The notes: generated by a model not told the origin, from the sequence alone. A stretch of 64,000 nucleotides of DNA from an uncultured Ruminococcus sp. (GCA_902785355.1 CACZYF010000001.1:1-64000), one strand, 5' to 3'. Numbered from the stretch's first letter, positions 6,957-16,328 are shown. Made by a program: numbers and translations.

Positions 6957-8654
6957 ATGGATTTCAGTCTGATGCACCCGCAAAACGCCGATACCTCATA
7001 CAAAAAGCTCACCGATGAAGCGGTCAACGACCTGTCGCTCGACTTTATCCTCGACGCGCTGACCGACAACCGCTACGAGCGCCCGCATCTGCTCGGTATG
7101 CTGAGCCGGCTGCCGTCCGACGCGGCGGTCATCCGCTACCGTCACGACGTATTCGAGGACTTCCTGCGTTTTCCCGAGCTGAGGAAGGCGATGTCGGAGC
7201 TGGTATTAAAGCTCGCCGACCTGCGCGATCTTGAGCGCTTCCAGATGGACGGCGACGCCTCGGCGCTCTGGTCGCTGATCAACCGTCTGCGCGAGATCGA
7301 CGACTACATCGAATGTATCACGATGATCAAGGATACCCTCACCCGGCTGGACGTGCAGTCCGACGGCATGAGGGCCCTGCGCGACATCGTGACCGACATC
7401 GAGCGTGAGAGCGGCTTCGACGCGCTGAAAGCGGATATCGACGAGACCATGCAGAAGGCGCAGCGGCTGAAGAGCGTGACCATCGGCGTGAACCTCGACA
7501 AGTTCCTCCGTCCCGAATACGCAGGCATCATCACCCTGAACGATACCAAGTTCGCCGATTCGGGGCTGATGAGCCGCCTCATGAAGTTCACGGACGCTAA
7601 GGAGCTCCACCACGGCGCGAACGACGGCAAGGGACAGCGGTTCCACCCCGCGAACCCATTGAGTTCAAAAATCAGCGCAGGCATGGTGGTGACGGAAGCA
7701 ACCACACATCGTATTCAACTCGAAGAAACCGGCGCGACCGGCAAAGACCCGCTCTCGGACGCGATGCGCAAGCAGGTTACCGAGATCATGCGCAAGACCG
7801 TGAATGAGATCAAGGCGCGGATCAAGAAATATGTCAACATCAGCGGCTACTCGCTGATCAGCCTGATGCCCGAGATCCTCTTCTACAACCGCTGGGCGGA
7901 GCTGGTCGACAAGATCAGAGCGACCGGGATGCCGATGTGCAAGCCCGATATCCTCGACCCGAAGGAGCGCAGATGCAGCTTCAAGGACGTCTATAACCTC
8001 AAGCTCGCGATCAACAAGGCGCGCGGCGAGGAGATCAATATCATCACAAACGACTTTGAGTTCAGCGACGAGCGCCGCATCTACATCCTCACGGGACCCA
8101 ACCGCGGCGGCAAGACCATCTTCACCCAGGCGATCGGACTCGCGATGCTGATGGCGCAGTGGGGCGTGTATATCCCCGCAAGCGAAGCGGCGGTCAGTCC
8201 CTGCGACAACATCTACACCCACTTCCCCGCCGACGAGAACGACACGGTCGACCTCGGACGACTGGGAGAAGAAAGCAAGCGGCTCGCGGAGATCTTCGAG
8301 ATCGCGACGCGGTACAGCCTGCTCCTGCTCAACGAGAGCCTCGCGACCACCAGCGTCGCCGAGGGCGTATTCATCGCGAAGGATGTCGTCAAGGCGATGC
8401 GCTACCTCGGAACACGGGCGATCTTCAACACCCATATGCACGACCTCGCGACCTCGGTCGGCGAGCTGAACGAAGCCGTCGAGGGCGACAGCCGCGCCGA
8501 GAGTCTGGTAACGGGCGTACACGACGGCGAGCGGAGCTTCAAGGTCAGCATCGCGCCGCCGCAGGGCGTGAGCTACGCCGCCGATATCGCGCGCAAATAC
8601 GGCGTGACCTTCGACCAGATGAAGCAGGAGATCGACAGCAAGCACCTTGTTTAG
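6957..8654 (+). CDS. MutS-family (domain V) ATPase, non-canonical
   Basis: A 565-aa protein whose C-terminal part is a MutS-type ABC ATPase: Walker A GPNRGGKT near residues 380-387, LGRLGEESKRLAEIF, and the switch NTHMHDLA. The N-terminal half is helical and resembles the MutS core/lever region, but the mismatch-reading domain I is absent, so it is not the canonical MutS. The usual Walker B DELGRGTS is replaced by NESLATTS near residue 458: Asp becomes Asn while the catalytic Glu is kept. The start has GGAGG 5 nt upstream. Such short MutS homologues are common in Clostridia with unknown roles; DNA or recombination-intermediate handling is inferred. Confidence 0.85.
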   Translation: MDFSLMHPQNADTSYKKLTDEAVNDLSLDFILDALTDNRYERPHLLGMLSRLPSDAAVIRYRHDVFEDFLRFPELRKAMSELVLKLADLRDLERFQMDGDASALWSLINRLREIDDYIECITMIKDTLTRLDVQSDGMRALRDIVTDIERESGFDALKADIDETMQKAQRLKSVTIGVNLDKFLRPEYAGIITLNDTKFADSGLMSRLMKFTDAKELHHGANDGKGQRFHPANPLSSKISAGMVVTEATTHRIQLEETGATGKDPLSDAMRKQVTEIMRKTVNEIKARIKKYVNISGYSLISLMPEILFYNRWAELVDKIRATGMPMCKPDILDPKERRCSFKDVYNLKLAINKARGEEINIITNDFEFSDERRIYILTGPNRGGKTIFTQAIGLAMLMAQWGVYIPASEAAVSPCDNIYTHFPADENDTVDLGRLGEESKRLAEIFEIATRYSLLLLNESLATTSVAEGVFIAKDVVKAMRYLGTRAIFNTHMHDLATSVGELNEAVEGDSRAESLVTGVHDGERSFKVSIAPPQGVSYAADIARKYGVTFDQMKQEIDSKHLV

Positions 8655-8693
8655 CTTAAAGCTTAAAGTTCAATACTTAAAGCTCAAAGCTTG

Positions 8694-8710
8694 TAGGGGC
8701 GACCGATGTG
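8694..8710 (+). repeat. Dispersed repeat family B, truncated copy
   Basis: TGTAGGGGCGACCGATG matches the start of the arms at 57588-57664 but breaks off where the palindromic element at 8713 begins. Just upstream (8653-8692) lie iterated CTTAAAG units of no clear function. Confidence 0.5.
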
Positions 8711-8712
8711 TC

Positions 8713-8870
8713 ATACTAATTTTTGATAAAACGCTTTAAAAAGATATTAGTGGAAACTTTCGCAGAGCGAGGCGGAGGACACCGATAGGCTGGCGCCTAT
8801 CAAGGACGACAACGAAGCTATGCGGAATTTAACACAATAGATGTTAAAGTGTTTAATTAGAAATTAGTAT
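8713..8870. mobile_element. MITE-like long imperfect palindrome
   Basis: A 158-bp non-coding element. The ends ATACTAATTT and AAATTAGTAT are inverted repeats that continue inward imperfectly for about 30 bp. Inner segments (TTTCGCAGAGC against GCTATGCGGAA) also pair, and an exact 7-bp hairpin (8784-8801) sits at the centre. TCAT flanks both ends (8711-8714 and 8870-8873), a possible target duplication that overlaps the ends. There is no transposase, so any mobility would need one supplied in trans. Confidence 0.65.
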
Positions 8871-8893
8871 CATTCCTGCAAATCAATTATCGC

Positions 8894-8923
8894 AAAAACA
8901 GCGCCTCTTTTCAGAGGCGCTGT
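8894..8923 (-). terminator. Terminator of the CHAP/dockerin gene
   Basis: Perfect 11-bp stem ACAGCGCCTCT/AGAGGCGCTGT with a 4-nt loop, followed on the minus strand by TTTTTGCG. It lies 20 nt past the stop codon. Confidence 0.85.
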
Positions 8924-8941
8924 CGCTTTGTCTTATATGTA

Positions 8942-11900
8942 TTATTTTTTTACAAGCTCTCCGATTTTATACGGCGTTTTTATAGCTGCGAGGTGGCGCT
9001 GGATAAAGGTCGCGTCAATAACGTCCAGATCTTCATTACCATCAACATCACCATGCATCATCTCTTCTTCCGTAAACTTGACAGGAATAGACGAGCAATA
9101 GCGCATGATATACGTCACGTCGATAGCCGATACTTCCTCATCACCGTCGATGTCGCCGAGGATGAATTCCTCCTGCTCTTCGCCGATGTTCAGTGCGACG
9201 ATTGCATAATCACTGCGGTTCATGCCCTCGGATTCAGCGTAAGCATATACAATTGAGCTATCGCTGATTGTTATCGGAGATTTGTACTCGCTGAATGTAA
9301 CTTCATTAAGGTCGGGGAAGCCCTCCGTATCGTAATCGGATACATAATAGTACAGCTTAGCGGAAGACAGCGAGTAGATACCTAACTTCTGCGTATCACT
9401 ATATGTGCCGGATTCCAAGGTGAGGTGGGGAGTCTCGCTGGTTTCAATATACTTAAATACCGGTCTGATCTCCATATTTCCGGTAACGAAGAGCTCTGCG
9501 CCCTTGCTGTCCCATCCCTCGAAGAGTTGGAGCTCGCTAGGTGCCTCTGCATCTTCGGGCACGGTTGCCGCATTACCGTAATCAACCGTCTGTTCACTGA
9601 GAACATTTCCATCCGCGTCGAGGAATTTGACGATATATCTGGCGTCATCATACCGGGCGGTAACGATCATATTCTGCGTTACGGTGGTAACAAGATTGCC
9701 ATCTTCAGACCAGCCAGCAAAGAATTTTCCTGTGCGCTCGGGCATAACATCGGATGTCAGCATAGAACCGTAAGGTACTTCCTTCATCGAGATATAAGAA
9801 TCATCCCAATCCACGAAAACAACAACACAAGTCTTTTGTCTGTAGACAGCGGTCACCAATGTGTTTTCCTGAATGTTCTTCAGCGCGGTATCCCAACCGA
9901 TGAATTCATAGCCCTCGACCTCGGGAGCCTCGGGAGCCTCAGCCGTACCTCCGGCAGCCACGCTGACCTCCTGAATCAAAGTACCGTCCTCCGTCACGAA
10001 GTCAACTACATAGATAGGCTTGGGGGCATCGATCTTACCGATATTCATATAGTTGGTGCTGCCCTCCGCGCCGATGGTGATAACAAAGTCGCCTGTCTTG
10101 ACAGAAGGCTCCTCCTTTGTGATGAAGTCGAAGCTGTAGAAGCCATTTGCGTCGGTGACGGTCTGACCGGCGTACTCGATCTGGCTGGCAGTCGGATCGG
10201 AGTTCTGACCCTTATAAACGATCAGAGTCACAACCTTGTTAGAGGCATTTTCCAAGGTGCCCTCGATATGTCTCTTCTCTCCTGAGGTATCTTCCAGAGT
10301 GGAAGCGGTCTCAAATACCGTCGACTCACTCTCGTTATTCAAATCTGCTTTATACCATGATTTATCGCCCAAGCCGTTGTACAGTTCGATATCACCGTCA
10401 ACGGTAGAGAACAGCGCGAGCTGAGCAAAGGACTTAAAGTACTCCCACTCACCGGGATAATCCATGCTGTCCGGATAAGCGGCTGAATAGGTGTAGATGG
10501 TCTTGCCGTTGTTCAGATTGGTGTACCTATAACGCTTGTAGTTATAGCAGGGCACCTCTGTGCTGTTAGTTTTAAAGCGATAGGTGGTTCTTGTCTCAAC
10601 ATCTCTGGTTGAGGAAGAAGTCACCTTGTCGGGCTGCCAAGCGCTGAAGGATGACTGAACGTAGAAGTAGTTTACATACTCCTGTCTGGTCTGGTAACTA
10701 TACATTGTGCAGGTCGGCTGACCGGTACCGTTCCATCCATTGCTCTGTCCCGGATACTCATAATACCATTTTGTTCCGTTGATATACACATAACCTTTTC
10801 CGGCAGCATCACCGGCATGAATATTACCGCCAATAGTCTCATAATACATTTCGTTCCAATTCAAGGAGCCTGTATATCCGCAATTCGAACAATTGGCTTT
10901 CCCGGGAGTATTAAATGGATCCCTTGTCCCGCAATTCGGACATACAAAAGCATAGTATCGATATCCGGTAGTAGTGCGAACATTTTTCAACGTAGAATTC
11001 CCATGCCATGCAGTAGTCCAGCCGCTCCAACCACTCCAGTTTGTATAAGTACCGGTCTTTTCAGATTTTTCAAACGTATAACCGGCAGGAGTCGCAGGCT
11101 GACTGGTCGCCTTGATGACTTGATGATCCTTGTAGCGATACTCGGTACGACTCTCAGAGATAATATCATTACCCTCAGGAACATTAACGCTCCAGTCGGA
11201 CCACTCGTTGCCGATATCGATGGGAGCGGTCACAGATTTCGCCTTGGGAGTACCGGTGGTCTCGTCGTCCAGTACACCCACCATCGAGACCTCAACGGTC
11301 GAGACGACACCGGAATAAAGTACCAGCACATCCTCGGTATATTCCTGCTCGGCGGGCATACTGACGGAACGGGTCTCGGAGGCTACCATCTTACCTTCCT
11401 TTGTCTTTAACGCAACGATCAGCTTACCCTTGGTAAAATCATTGGGGAAGTTCGTCAGCTTCACCTTGACATGATAGCCGGTGGCTTCTTCGTTTCTGAC
11501 CGCGGAGGTAATGTGCAGGATGTTAGGCAGATCAGTGTTGCCCCACTCATACACAGCGGTCACCGTCATATTTCTCTTGACGGTCTCATAATCCTTGGTG
11601 TTCCAGCCGACAAAAACATAGCCGTCCTTGGTCGGGATATCGGTCGGCGGAGTCGCGGCGCTGCCGTACTCGACCTTCTGCATGCCTCCGATCATGCTGC
11701 CGGTGTAGTCGACAAAGGTTACCGTATAGGTATTGATCTTGTAGGTCGCCTTGATCGTTGTATCCTGCTTGATATTATTCGCACTCTTATCCCACCCTTG
11801 GAAGGTGTAGCCCTCACGCACGGGATTTGCAGCCGGAGCGATCGCGTTACCGTTATACTTTACGGTCTGGGTCTTGATAACCGTGTCGTCATAATCGACC

Positions 11901-12787
11901 CAATTGACCGTCAGGTCTTCGTGAACAACCGCTGTCGCAGAATTCCTTTCGGCACTCGCGCCGGCGGAATTCTTCGCTCTTACCGCTACATAATAGGTAC
12001 CGGCTTGTGTCAATTTAAACGACACGCTTGTTCCGCCCAAGTTGCTCTTTGTCTGATTATTTGCAGAGTTTGTCGAGCAAATAAGCTTTGCGTCATAAGC
12101 TGTCGCACCCGATACACCGCCCCAGTTTGCGACCAGAGTATCCGACTTGCCTAAATCTCTGCTGTTCAAATTAACCGAACCGGGCGCTGCGGGCGGCACA
12201 ACGATGCTGCGAAAAACAGGTCTGATGTAATGATGTGCTGCGTGAGAATGATTCTCGCCGTTGTTTCGCCAATTGATCTGATGCACCCACACAGGATCGC
12301 CGTCACAAGGATCATAATTTCTGGAATTTGCCTCTGCGATAAGCGCGGTATGGGCGTCCGATGAGATTACTACGCCGGTATGACCGGGCGCGTCAAAGAT
12401 ATCGCCGGGCTGGGGAACCAGATCGGCTGAGTTCCAGAGCACGCTCCATCCTAACTCTCCCCATAAGGAGTTCTTATAGATTTCTCCGCCGTTGCCGGTT
12501 GGACGGTGCCATGTATCCGACCACGGATCGCCGGTATTTACCCAGTTAACATAGGCACGGACAAACTCAACACACTGCGTACCGTACCAATATCTTCCGT
12601 AAATATCCGTAAAGTTACCAAAATCGTATTTGGCGCCATCCTGTGACCGCAGCCATGCAACTGCTTCGTCACGGGTCTTTACGGCTCCCGTACCTGCCAC
12701 GTCGACTTCCTTCGCCGAGGCGGGAATGACGGTAAATATGCTTAGTAACATAACCAAGCTAAGTAAAATTGATAAACCCTTTTTCAT
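8942..12787 (-). CDS. Secreted CHAP peptidase/amidase with InlB repeats, zinc ribbon and C-terminal dockerin
   Basis: About 1281 aa. A signal peptide (MKKGLSILLSLVMLLS, cleavage near residue 25) precedes a CHAP domain (about 40-190) with catalytic-type Cys in GTQCVEFVRAYVNW and His in PGHTGVVIS, predicting peptidoglycan peptide or amide cleavage. A fibronectin-III-like module (about 205-290) and two InlB-type repeats (about 295-415) follow. The unusual middle region is rich in WSDWS, WSGWSGW and SAWQPDKV motifs and carries a CPNC/CSNC zinc ribbon. Three more InlB-type repeats and a type I dockerin (LGDIDGDEEVSAIDVTYIMR and HGDVDGNEDLDVIDATFIQR) end the protein. The dockerin implies docking to a cohesin scaffold. 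The start at 12787 has AGGAGG 7 nt upstream. Confidence 0.88.
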   Translation of the reverse strand: MKKGLSILLSLVMLLSIFTVIPASAKEVDVAGTGAVKTRDEAVAWLRSQDGAKYDFGNFTDIYGRYWYGTQCVEFVRAYVNWVNTGDPWSDTWHRPTGNGGEIYKNSLWGELGWSVLWNSADLVPQPGDIFDAPGHTGVVISSDAHTALIAEANSRNYDPCDGDPVWVHQINWRNNGENHSHAAHHYIRPVFRSIVVPPAAPGSVNLNSRDLGKSDTLVANWGGVSGATAYDAKLICSTNSANNQTKSNLGGTSVSFKLTQAGTYYVAVRAKNSAGASAERNSATAVVHEDLTVNWVDYDDTVIKTQTVKYNGNAIAPAANPVREGYTFQGWDKSANNIKQDTTIKATYKINTYTVTFVDYTGSMIGGMQKVEYGSAATPPTDIPTKDGYVFVGWNTKDYETVKRNMTVTAVYEWGNTDLPNILHITSAVRNEEATGYHVKVKLTNFPNDFTKGKLIVALKTKEGKMVASETRSVSMPAEQEYTEDVLVLYSGVVSTVEVSMVGVLDDETTGTPKAKSVTAPIDIGNEWSDWSVNVPEGNDIISESRTEYRYKDHQVIKATSQPATPAGYTFEKSEKTGTYTNWSGWSGWTTAWHGNSTLKNVRTTTGYRYYAFVCPNCGTRDPFNTPGKANCSNCGYTGSLNWNEMYYETIGGNIHAGDAAGKGYVYINGTKWYYEYPGQSNGWNGTGQPTCTMYSYQTRQEYVNYFYVQSSFSAWQPDKVTSSSTRDVETRTTYRFKTNSTEVPCYNYKRYRYTNLNNGKTIYTYSAAYPDSMDYPGEWEYFKSFAQLALFSTVDGDIELYNGLGDKSWYKADLNNESESTVFETASTLEDTSGEKRHIEGTLENASNKVVTLIVYKGQNSDPTASQIEYAGQTVTDANGFYSFDFITKEEPSVKTGDFVITIGAEGSTNYMNIGKIDAPKPIYVVDFVTEDGTLIQEVSVAAGGTAEAPEAPEVEGYEFIGWDTALKNIQENTLVTAVYRQKTCVVVFVDWDDSYISMKEVPYGSMLTSDVMPERTGKFFAGWSEDGNLVTTVTQNMIVTARYDDARYIVKFLDADGNVLSEQTVDYGNAATVPEDAEAPSELQLFEGWDSKGAELFVTGNMEIRPVFKYIETSETPHLTLESGTYSDTQKLGIYSLSSAKLYYYVSDYDTEGFPDLNEVTFSEYKSPITISDSSIVYAYAESEGMNRSDYAIVALNIGEEQEEFILGDIDGDEEVSAIDVTYIMRYCSSIPVKFTEEEMMHGDVDGNEDLDVIDATFIQRHLAAIKTPYKIGELVKK

Positions 12788-12837
12788 TATCATTCCTCCT
12801 TGAATATGGGTTTTAAGCACAAATGACTATCAAGTTA

Positions 12838-12866
12838 ATTATACCATGTGATACCTTTATTAGCAA
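12838..12866 (-). promoter_or_regulatory. Promoter of the CHAP/dockerin gene
   Basis: Minus-strand TTGCTA (12861-12866), 17-bp spacer, perfect TATAAT (12838-12843), 50 nt before the start codon. The remaining sequence up to 13015 is A/T-rich with no further feature seen. Confidence 0.6.
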
Positions 12867-13015
12867 AACAAAAATACAATCCGATTATTGTGCATATTCA
12901 ACAAAGTGCTTCGACACTTTTTTGAAACTATAACAAAACCCGCATGATTCTCCGGCTATTTTACGGATGCTGTTATCTGATGAAACACCGTATTAAGATG
13001 TTTTCCCTATCAGGT

Positions 13016-13046
13016 AAAGAAAAACCGCAGGCATTAAAGCCTGCGG
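13016..13046 (-). terminator. Terminator of the phosphoesterase-CYTH operon
   Basis: Stem CCGCAGGC/GCCTGCGG (13025-13046) with a 6-nt loop, followed on the minus strand by TTTTTCTTT. Confidence 0.85.
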
Positions 13047-13058
13047 AGTGCGCTTTAT

Positions 13059-13583
13059 CTATTCGATTTTTCCTTGGTTGACGGCGAGCTGAGAGTTGTT
13101 GTAGCGGCGGTCGTGGGTGACCTCGCGGATCAGCTCCACACACGGCGGGATGGGGATGGGCGTATCCTCGCTGTCGACCTCCGCCTCCAGCGTCGCCTGT
13201 TCATCCCAGAAGGTATATACATCCAGCTCGTAGGTCAGGTCGGCGTATTCGAAGATATGCCTGTCCTTCTCGATCGTAATGGTGTTCGGAGTACGGCGGG
13301 ACAAAAGCTCCAGATACTCCGCTTCGCCGATCTCGTGCTCAAACTCGAGGCGGGTCATATCGCTCAACCGCTCCTTAAACGTATATACATAGCGGGTGGA
13401 AGCTCCGTCGGTGATGCGGCGGATCCTACCGCCCTTAAAATTGCTGTCGGCGGACAGATAGGTCTGCTCGATATGAACGACGCGGTAGCCGGGCATCTCC
13501 CGCAGCGCGTCGATATCGGGATAACGGATCAGGAATTTCCGCTCGATCTCCAGAGGTGCTTTATTGATATCAAATTTTTCCAT
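13059..13583 (-). CDS. CYTH-domain protein (triphosphate-binding tunnel enzyme)
   Basis: A 174-aa CYTH domain begins with the signature ExExK as EIERKFLIRYPD. Charged strands follow that line the phosphate tunnel: KGGRIRRI, YTFKER, RLEFEHEI, ELDVYTFW and ATLEAEVDSED. The family includes adenylate cyclase class IV, thiamine triphosphatase and inorganic tripolyphosphatase; the substrate here is not determinable. Its ATG overlaps the stop of the upstream metallophosphoesterase by 1 nt, so the pair is translationally coupled and may act together in phosphate or nucleotide metabolism. Confidence 0.88.
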   Translation of the reverse strand: MEKFDINKAPLEIERKFLIRYPDIDALREMPGYRVVHIEQTYLSADSNFKGGRIRRITDGASTRYVYTFKERLSDMTRLEFEHEIGEAEYLELLSRRTPNTITIEKDRHIFEYADLTYELDVYTFWDEQATLEAEVDSEDTPIPIPPCVELIREVTHDRRYNNSQLAVNQGKIE

Positions 13584-14392
13584 TATTTCACCTCCACTAT
13601 CACCAGCTCACGGGGATTGAACCATCGCGGACAGGCGGCGGTATTGGAGCAGCCTGCCGATATGATCAGTCTGCCGTCGCTGAATCTGCCGTGAGCAAAT
13701 TTCCCGAATACACCCTGTCCCGGGACGAAGAAGCCCCTGCCCTTCTTCCCTATCCTGATCTGACCGCCGTGGGTATGACCGGAGAGGGTCAGATCGACAT
13801 CCGAATCCTCGATATGGTCGAAGTACTCGTTCGGACGGTGGCACATCAGCAGCTTATAGCCGCTTTTATTCAGATAAGTCGGCAGCCATTCTTCATAATC
13901 CCAGACGGACATGCCGCCGAGGATGAAGGAAAAATCCCGCACCTGTACGGGCGTATCGGCATTATCGAGCAGGGTCACGCCGAGCTTGCCGAGCAAAAGA
14001 TAATCGTCGTCGATCAGCTGCTGTTCATGGTTGCCGAGGCTCATATAAACGGGCGCGAGCTCTGTCGCTCCCTCTAAAAAACGTTTGACATTCTCGATAT
14101 TTGCTTTATCCTTCTTAGGCAACAGCTTCGTCAAAAGAAAGTTCGCGTAATGGATCAGTGTAACGATCAGGCGCTTGATCGGTCGGTGCTCCATCTCATA
14201 CTGCGGACGGTTATCGTATCGCTCGAAGGTATCCCCCGTTATCATGATCAAATCGGGCTTTTCGCGACGGATCAGCGCGAGGATATCGTCGCATGGGCGC
14301 TCGTGTATATCGGATACATGCGCGATACGAACCGGTCGCGACAAATGCAGCCCGCTGTCGACCGTATAGCGCGTTACCACAGCTTTCGACAT
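13583..14392 (-). CDS. Calcineurin-like metallophosphoesterase (YaeI/YkuE type)
   Basis: A 269-aa enzyme with the metallophosphoesterase metal-ligand series: HVSDIHE, MITGDTFE, SLGNHEQ and LSGHTHGGQIRIGKKG. The C-terminal GHTHGGQ and WFNPRELVIVEV resemble the YaeI/YkuE subgroup, but no signal or Tat motif is seen, so it is probably cytoplasmic or attached from inside. GGAGG lies 7 nt before the start. It is encoded immediately upstream of, and coupled to, a CYTH protein. The substrate is unknown. Confidence 0.87.
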   Translation of the reverse strand: MSKAVVTRYTVDSGLHLSRPVRIAHVSDIHERPCDDILALIRREKPDLIMITGDTFERYDNRPQYEMEHRPIKRLIVTLIHYANFLLTKLLPKKDKANIENVKRFLEGATELAPVYMSLGNHEQQLIDDDYLLLGKLGVTLLDNADTPVQVRDFSFILGGMSVWDYEEWLPTYLNKSGYKLLMCHRPNEYFDHIEDSDVDLTLSGHTHGGQIRIGKKGRGFFVPGQGVFGKFAHGRFSDGRLIISAGCSNTAACPRWFNPRELVIVEVK

Positions 14393-14462
14393 ACTCACAC
14401 CTCCGTTTCGGTTTTTATTATTATATACTATGCAAGGTTTTTTTGCAATATCCGCAAAACGC

Positions 14463-14490
14463 AAAATACCGCCCGCGAAAGCGGACGGTA
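14463..14490 (-). terminator. Terminator of the thiamin-precursor ABC operon
   Basis: Stem TACCGcCCGC/GCGGaCGGTA with a GAAA-type loop, followed on the minus strand by TTTTGCGTTTTGC. It lies 13 nt past the ATPase gene. Confidence 0.75.
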
Positions 14491-14502
14491 CAGTTGACAG
14501 GA

Positions 14503-15255
14503 TTATGCTTCGGGAGCTTGTATCTTTGAGATGATCCGCCTCTTGTACTGCAGGAAGCGGTCGGTCAGCACGAAGTCGCTGCTGCGCGGCTTCGGCTCGT
14601 CAATAACGATCTCATCGGTAAGGGTCGCGGGTCTGCCGCCGAGCAGAAGGATGCGGTCGGAGAGCAGGATCGCCTCATCCACATCATGGGTGATAAAGAC
14701 AGTCGACATCTTGATGTTCTCCATCACATCAAGATACCAGCGGTGCATGGCGCTCTTGGTGATGGTGTCCAGCGCGCTGAACGGCTCGTCCAGGAGAGCG
14801 ACATCAGCCGAGAACAGGTACGTCCTCAGCAGCGCGGCACGCTGGCGCATACCGCCCGAGAGCTGGGCGGGGTACTTCTTCTCTCTGCCCGCGATACCGA
14901 AGCGCTCGGTGTTCTCGCGCACGATTTTTCGGGCTTCCTTCTTCTTCATGCCCTTGATCAGCAGCGGCAGAGCGATATTATCCTCGACCGTGCGATACGG
15001 CAGAAGCATGTCCTTCTGCAGCATATAACTGACCCTGCCCGTCTGACCGGTGATATCCTCACCGTTCAGCAGCACCTGTCCCTGCTGCGGCTTCAACAGT
15101 CCCGCAATGATATTGAACAGCGTGGTCTTGCCGCCGCCGCTCACACCCAAAAGGCACACCAGCTCGCCATCGTTCACGGTGAGGTTGATGTTCTCGAGGA
15201 TATTGCGGGTATTGTTGTAGGCAAAGGTCAGGTCTCTGACTTCCAGCGTTGCCAT
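14503..15255 (-). CDS. thiZ: ABC transporter ATPase, thiamin-precursor type (ThiZ-like)
   Basis: A 250-aa ABC ATPase of the nitrate/sulfonate/taurine-NMT1 class: Walker A GVSGGGKTT, Q-loop YMLQKDMLLPY, signature LSGGMRQRAALLR, Walker B VALLDEPFSALD and H-loop FITHD. It energises the permease encoded upstream. The ATG overlaps the binding-protein stop by 1 nt. The TPP riboswitch at the operon head points to uptake of hydroxymethylpyrimidine or formylaminopyrimidine, not sulfonates. Confidence 0.88.
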   Translation of the reverse strand: MATLEVRDLTFAYNNTRNILENINLTVNDGELVCLLGVSGGGKTTLFNIIAGLLKPQQGQVLLNGEDITGQTGRVSYMLQKDMLLPYRTVEDNIALPLLIKGMKKKEARKIVRENTERFGIAGREKKYPAQLSGGMRQRAALLRTYLFSADVALLDEPFSALDTITKSAMHRWYLDVMENIKMSTVFITHDVDEAILLSDRILLLGGRPATLTDEIVIDEPKPRSSDFVLTDRFLQYKRRIISKIQAPEA

Positions 15256-16289
15256 TACTCGGGGAGATACTCGTTGGTGAAGCCGGTGTTCTCGGGAATC
15301 TCAGCGGTGAAGAGCTTGTTCTCATTGATCCAGTTATAGAACGCATTCCAACGCTGAGGATCCATGTAACCCCAACGCTCGACGTCCGCCTTGTACTCCT
15401 TGGAGAGGTACTTCTGGCTCGCGATAACGAGCTCGCGGTCGAGCTCGGGAGCATTCTTGAGCAGAATCTCCGCAGCGTCCTCGGGGCTCTCGATCGCGTA
15501 CTCGTAGCCCTTCTTCAAAGCGGAAAGGAAGGCCTTCGTCGCGTCGGGATTCGCCTTCATCCAGTCGGTGTTGCCGATGATGACGGGAGTATAATAATCG
15601 AATACGGGATCAATGTCCTTGAACGCGAAGTAGTCGGTCTCAAGACCCGCAACCTCGGTCGCGACGCCTGCCCAGCCGTAGAATACCCAGATCGCGTCCA
15701 CGGCTTCGGACTGTAACGCGGATACCTCATCAGTCACGGTAGAGGGGATCAGCTCGACCTTGCTGAAGTCGCCGCCGTCAGCCTCGACGACCTGCTTGAG
15801 GGTCGCCTTCTCGATCGGCAGATCCCAGGTCGCGTACTTCTTACCTTCCATGCCCTTGGGGGTATCCATGCCCTTGCCCTTGAGGGAGATGATGCCGGAG
15901 GTGTTGTGCTGAACCACCGCGGCGACCGCCTCGATAGGCATCGCATTGTCACCCGCTACGGCGGGGAGCATCGAATCCTGGAACGATACGCCGAACTGGG
16001 CGCCGCCGGAGCCTACGAGCATCTCGGCGCCGTCCTCGGGCGGCTGAACGATCTCGATATCGAGACCCGCTTCATCAAAAAAGCCCTTCTCCTGAGCAAC
16101 GTACAGACCGGTGTGGTTGGTGTTGGGCGTCCAGTCCAGTACGAAGGTGATCTTGGTCTTGGCGGCTGTATCCGCGGTCGCGGCGGAATCGGCAGTCGCC
16201 TTGTTCTCGGCGGGCTTCTGTGTGCCGCAGCCGGTAAATACCGCCAGCATCAAGACGCAGGCGAGTAGTATTGCAAAAAATCTTTTCAT
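15255..16289 (-). CDS. thiY: ABC substrate-binding lipoprotein, NMT1/THI5-like (ThiY-like)
   Basis: A 344-aa lipoprotein with signal MKRFFAILLACVLMLAVFTGC (lipid Cys at 21), a short Ala/Thr-rich linker and an NMT1/THI5-like periplasmic-binding fold: ITFVLDWTPNTNHTGLYVAQ at the start of the domain, GAQFGVSFQDSMLPA, and WVFYGWAGV. The DWTPNTNH motif is typical of proteins binding thiamin pyrimidine precursors. It is the third gene of the riboswitch-controlled operon and captures substrate at the cell surface. Confidence 0.9.
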   Translation of the reverse strand: MKRFFAILLACVLMLAVFTGCGTQKPAENKATADSAATADTAAKTKITFVLDWTPNTNHTGLYVAQEKGFFDEAGLDIEIVQPPEDGAEMLVGSGGAQFGVSFQDSMLPAVAGDNAMPIEAVAAVVQHNTSGIISLKGKGMDTPKGMEGKKYATWDLPIEKATLKQVVEADGGDFSKVELIPSTVTDEVSALQSEAVDAIWVFYGWAGVATEVAGLETDYFAFKDIDPVFDYYTPVIIGNTDWMKANPDATKAFLSALKKGYEYAIESPEDAAEILLKNAPELDRELVIASQKYLSKEYKADVERWGYMDPQRWNAFYNWINENKLFTAEIPENTGFTNEYLPE

Positions 16290-16328
16290 ATCAATACCTC
16301 CAAATAATTCATTCAGTAAAATTGCTGA

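Noticed and set aside
7665..8645. A 326-codon open frame on the minus strand
   Set aside because: It is antisense to the MutS-like gene, which has clear ATPase motifs and a Shine-Dalgarno.
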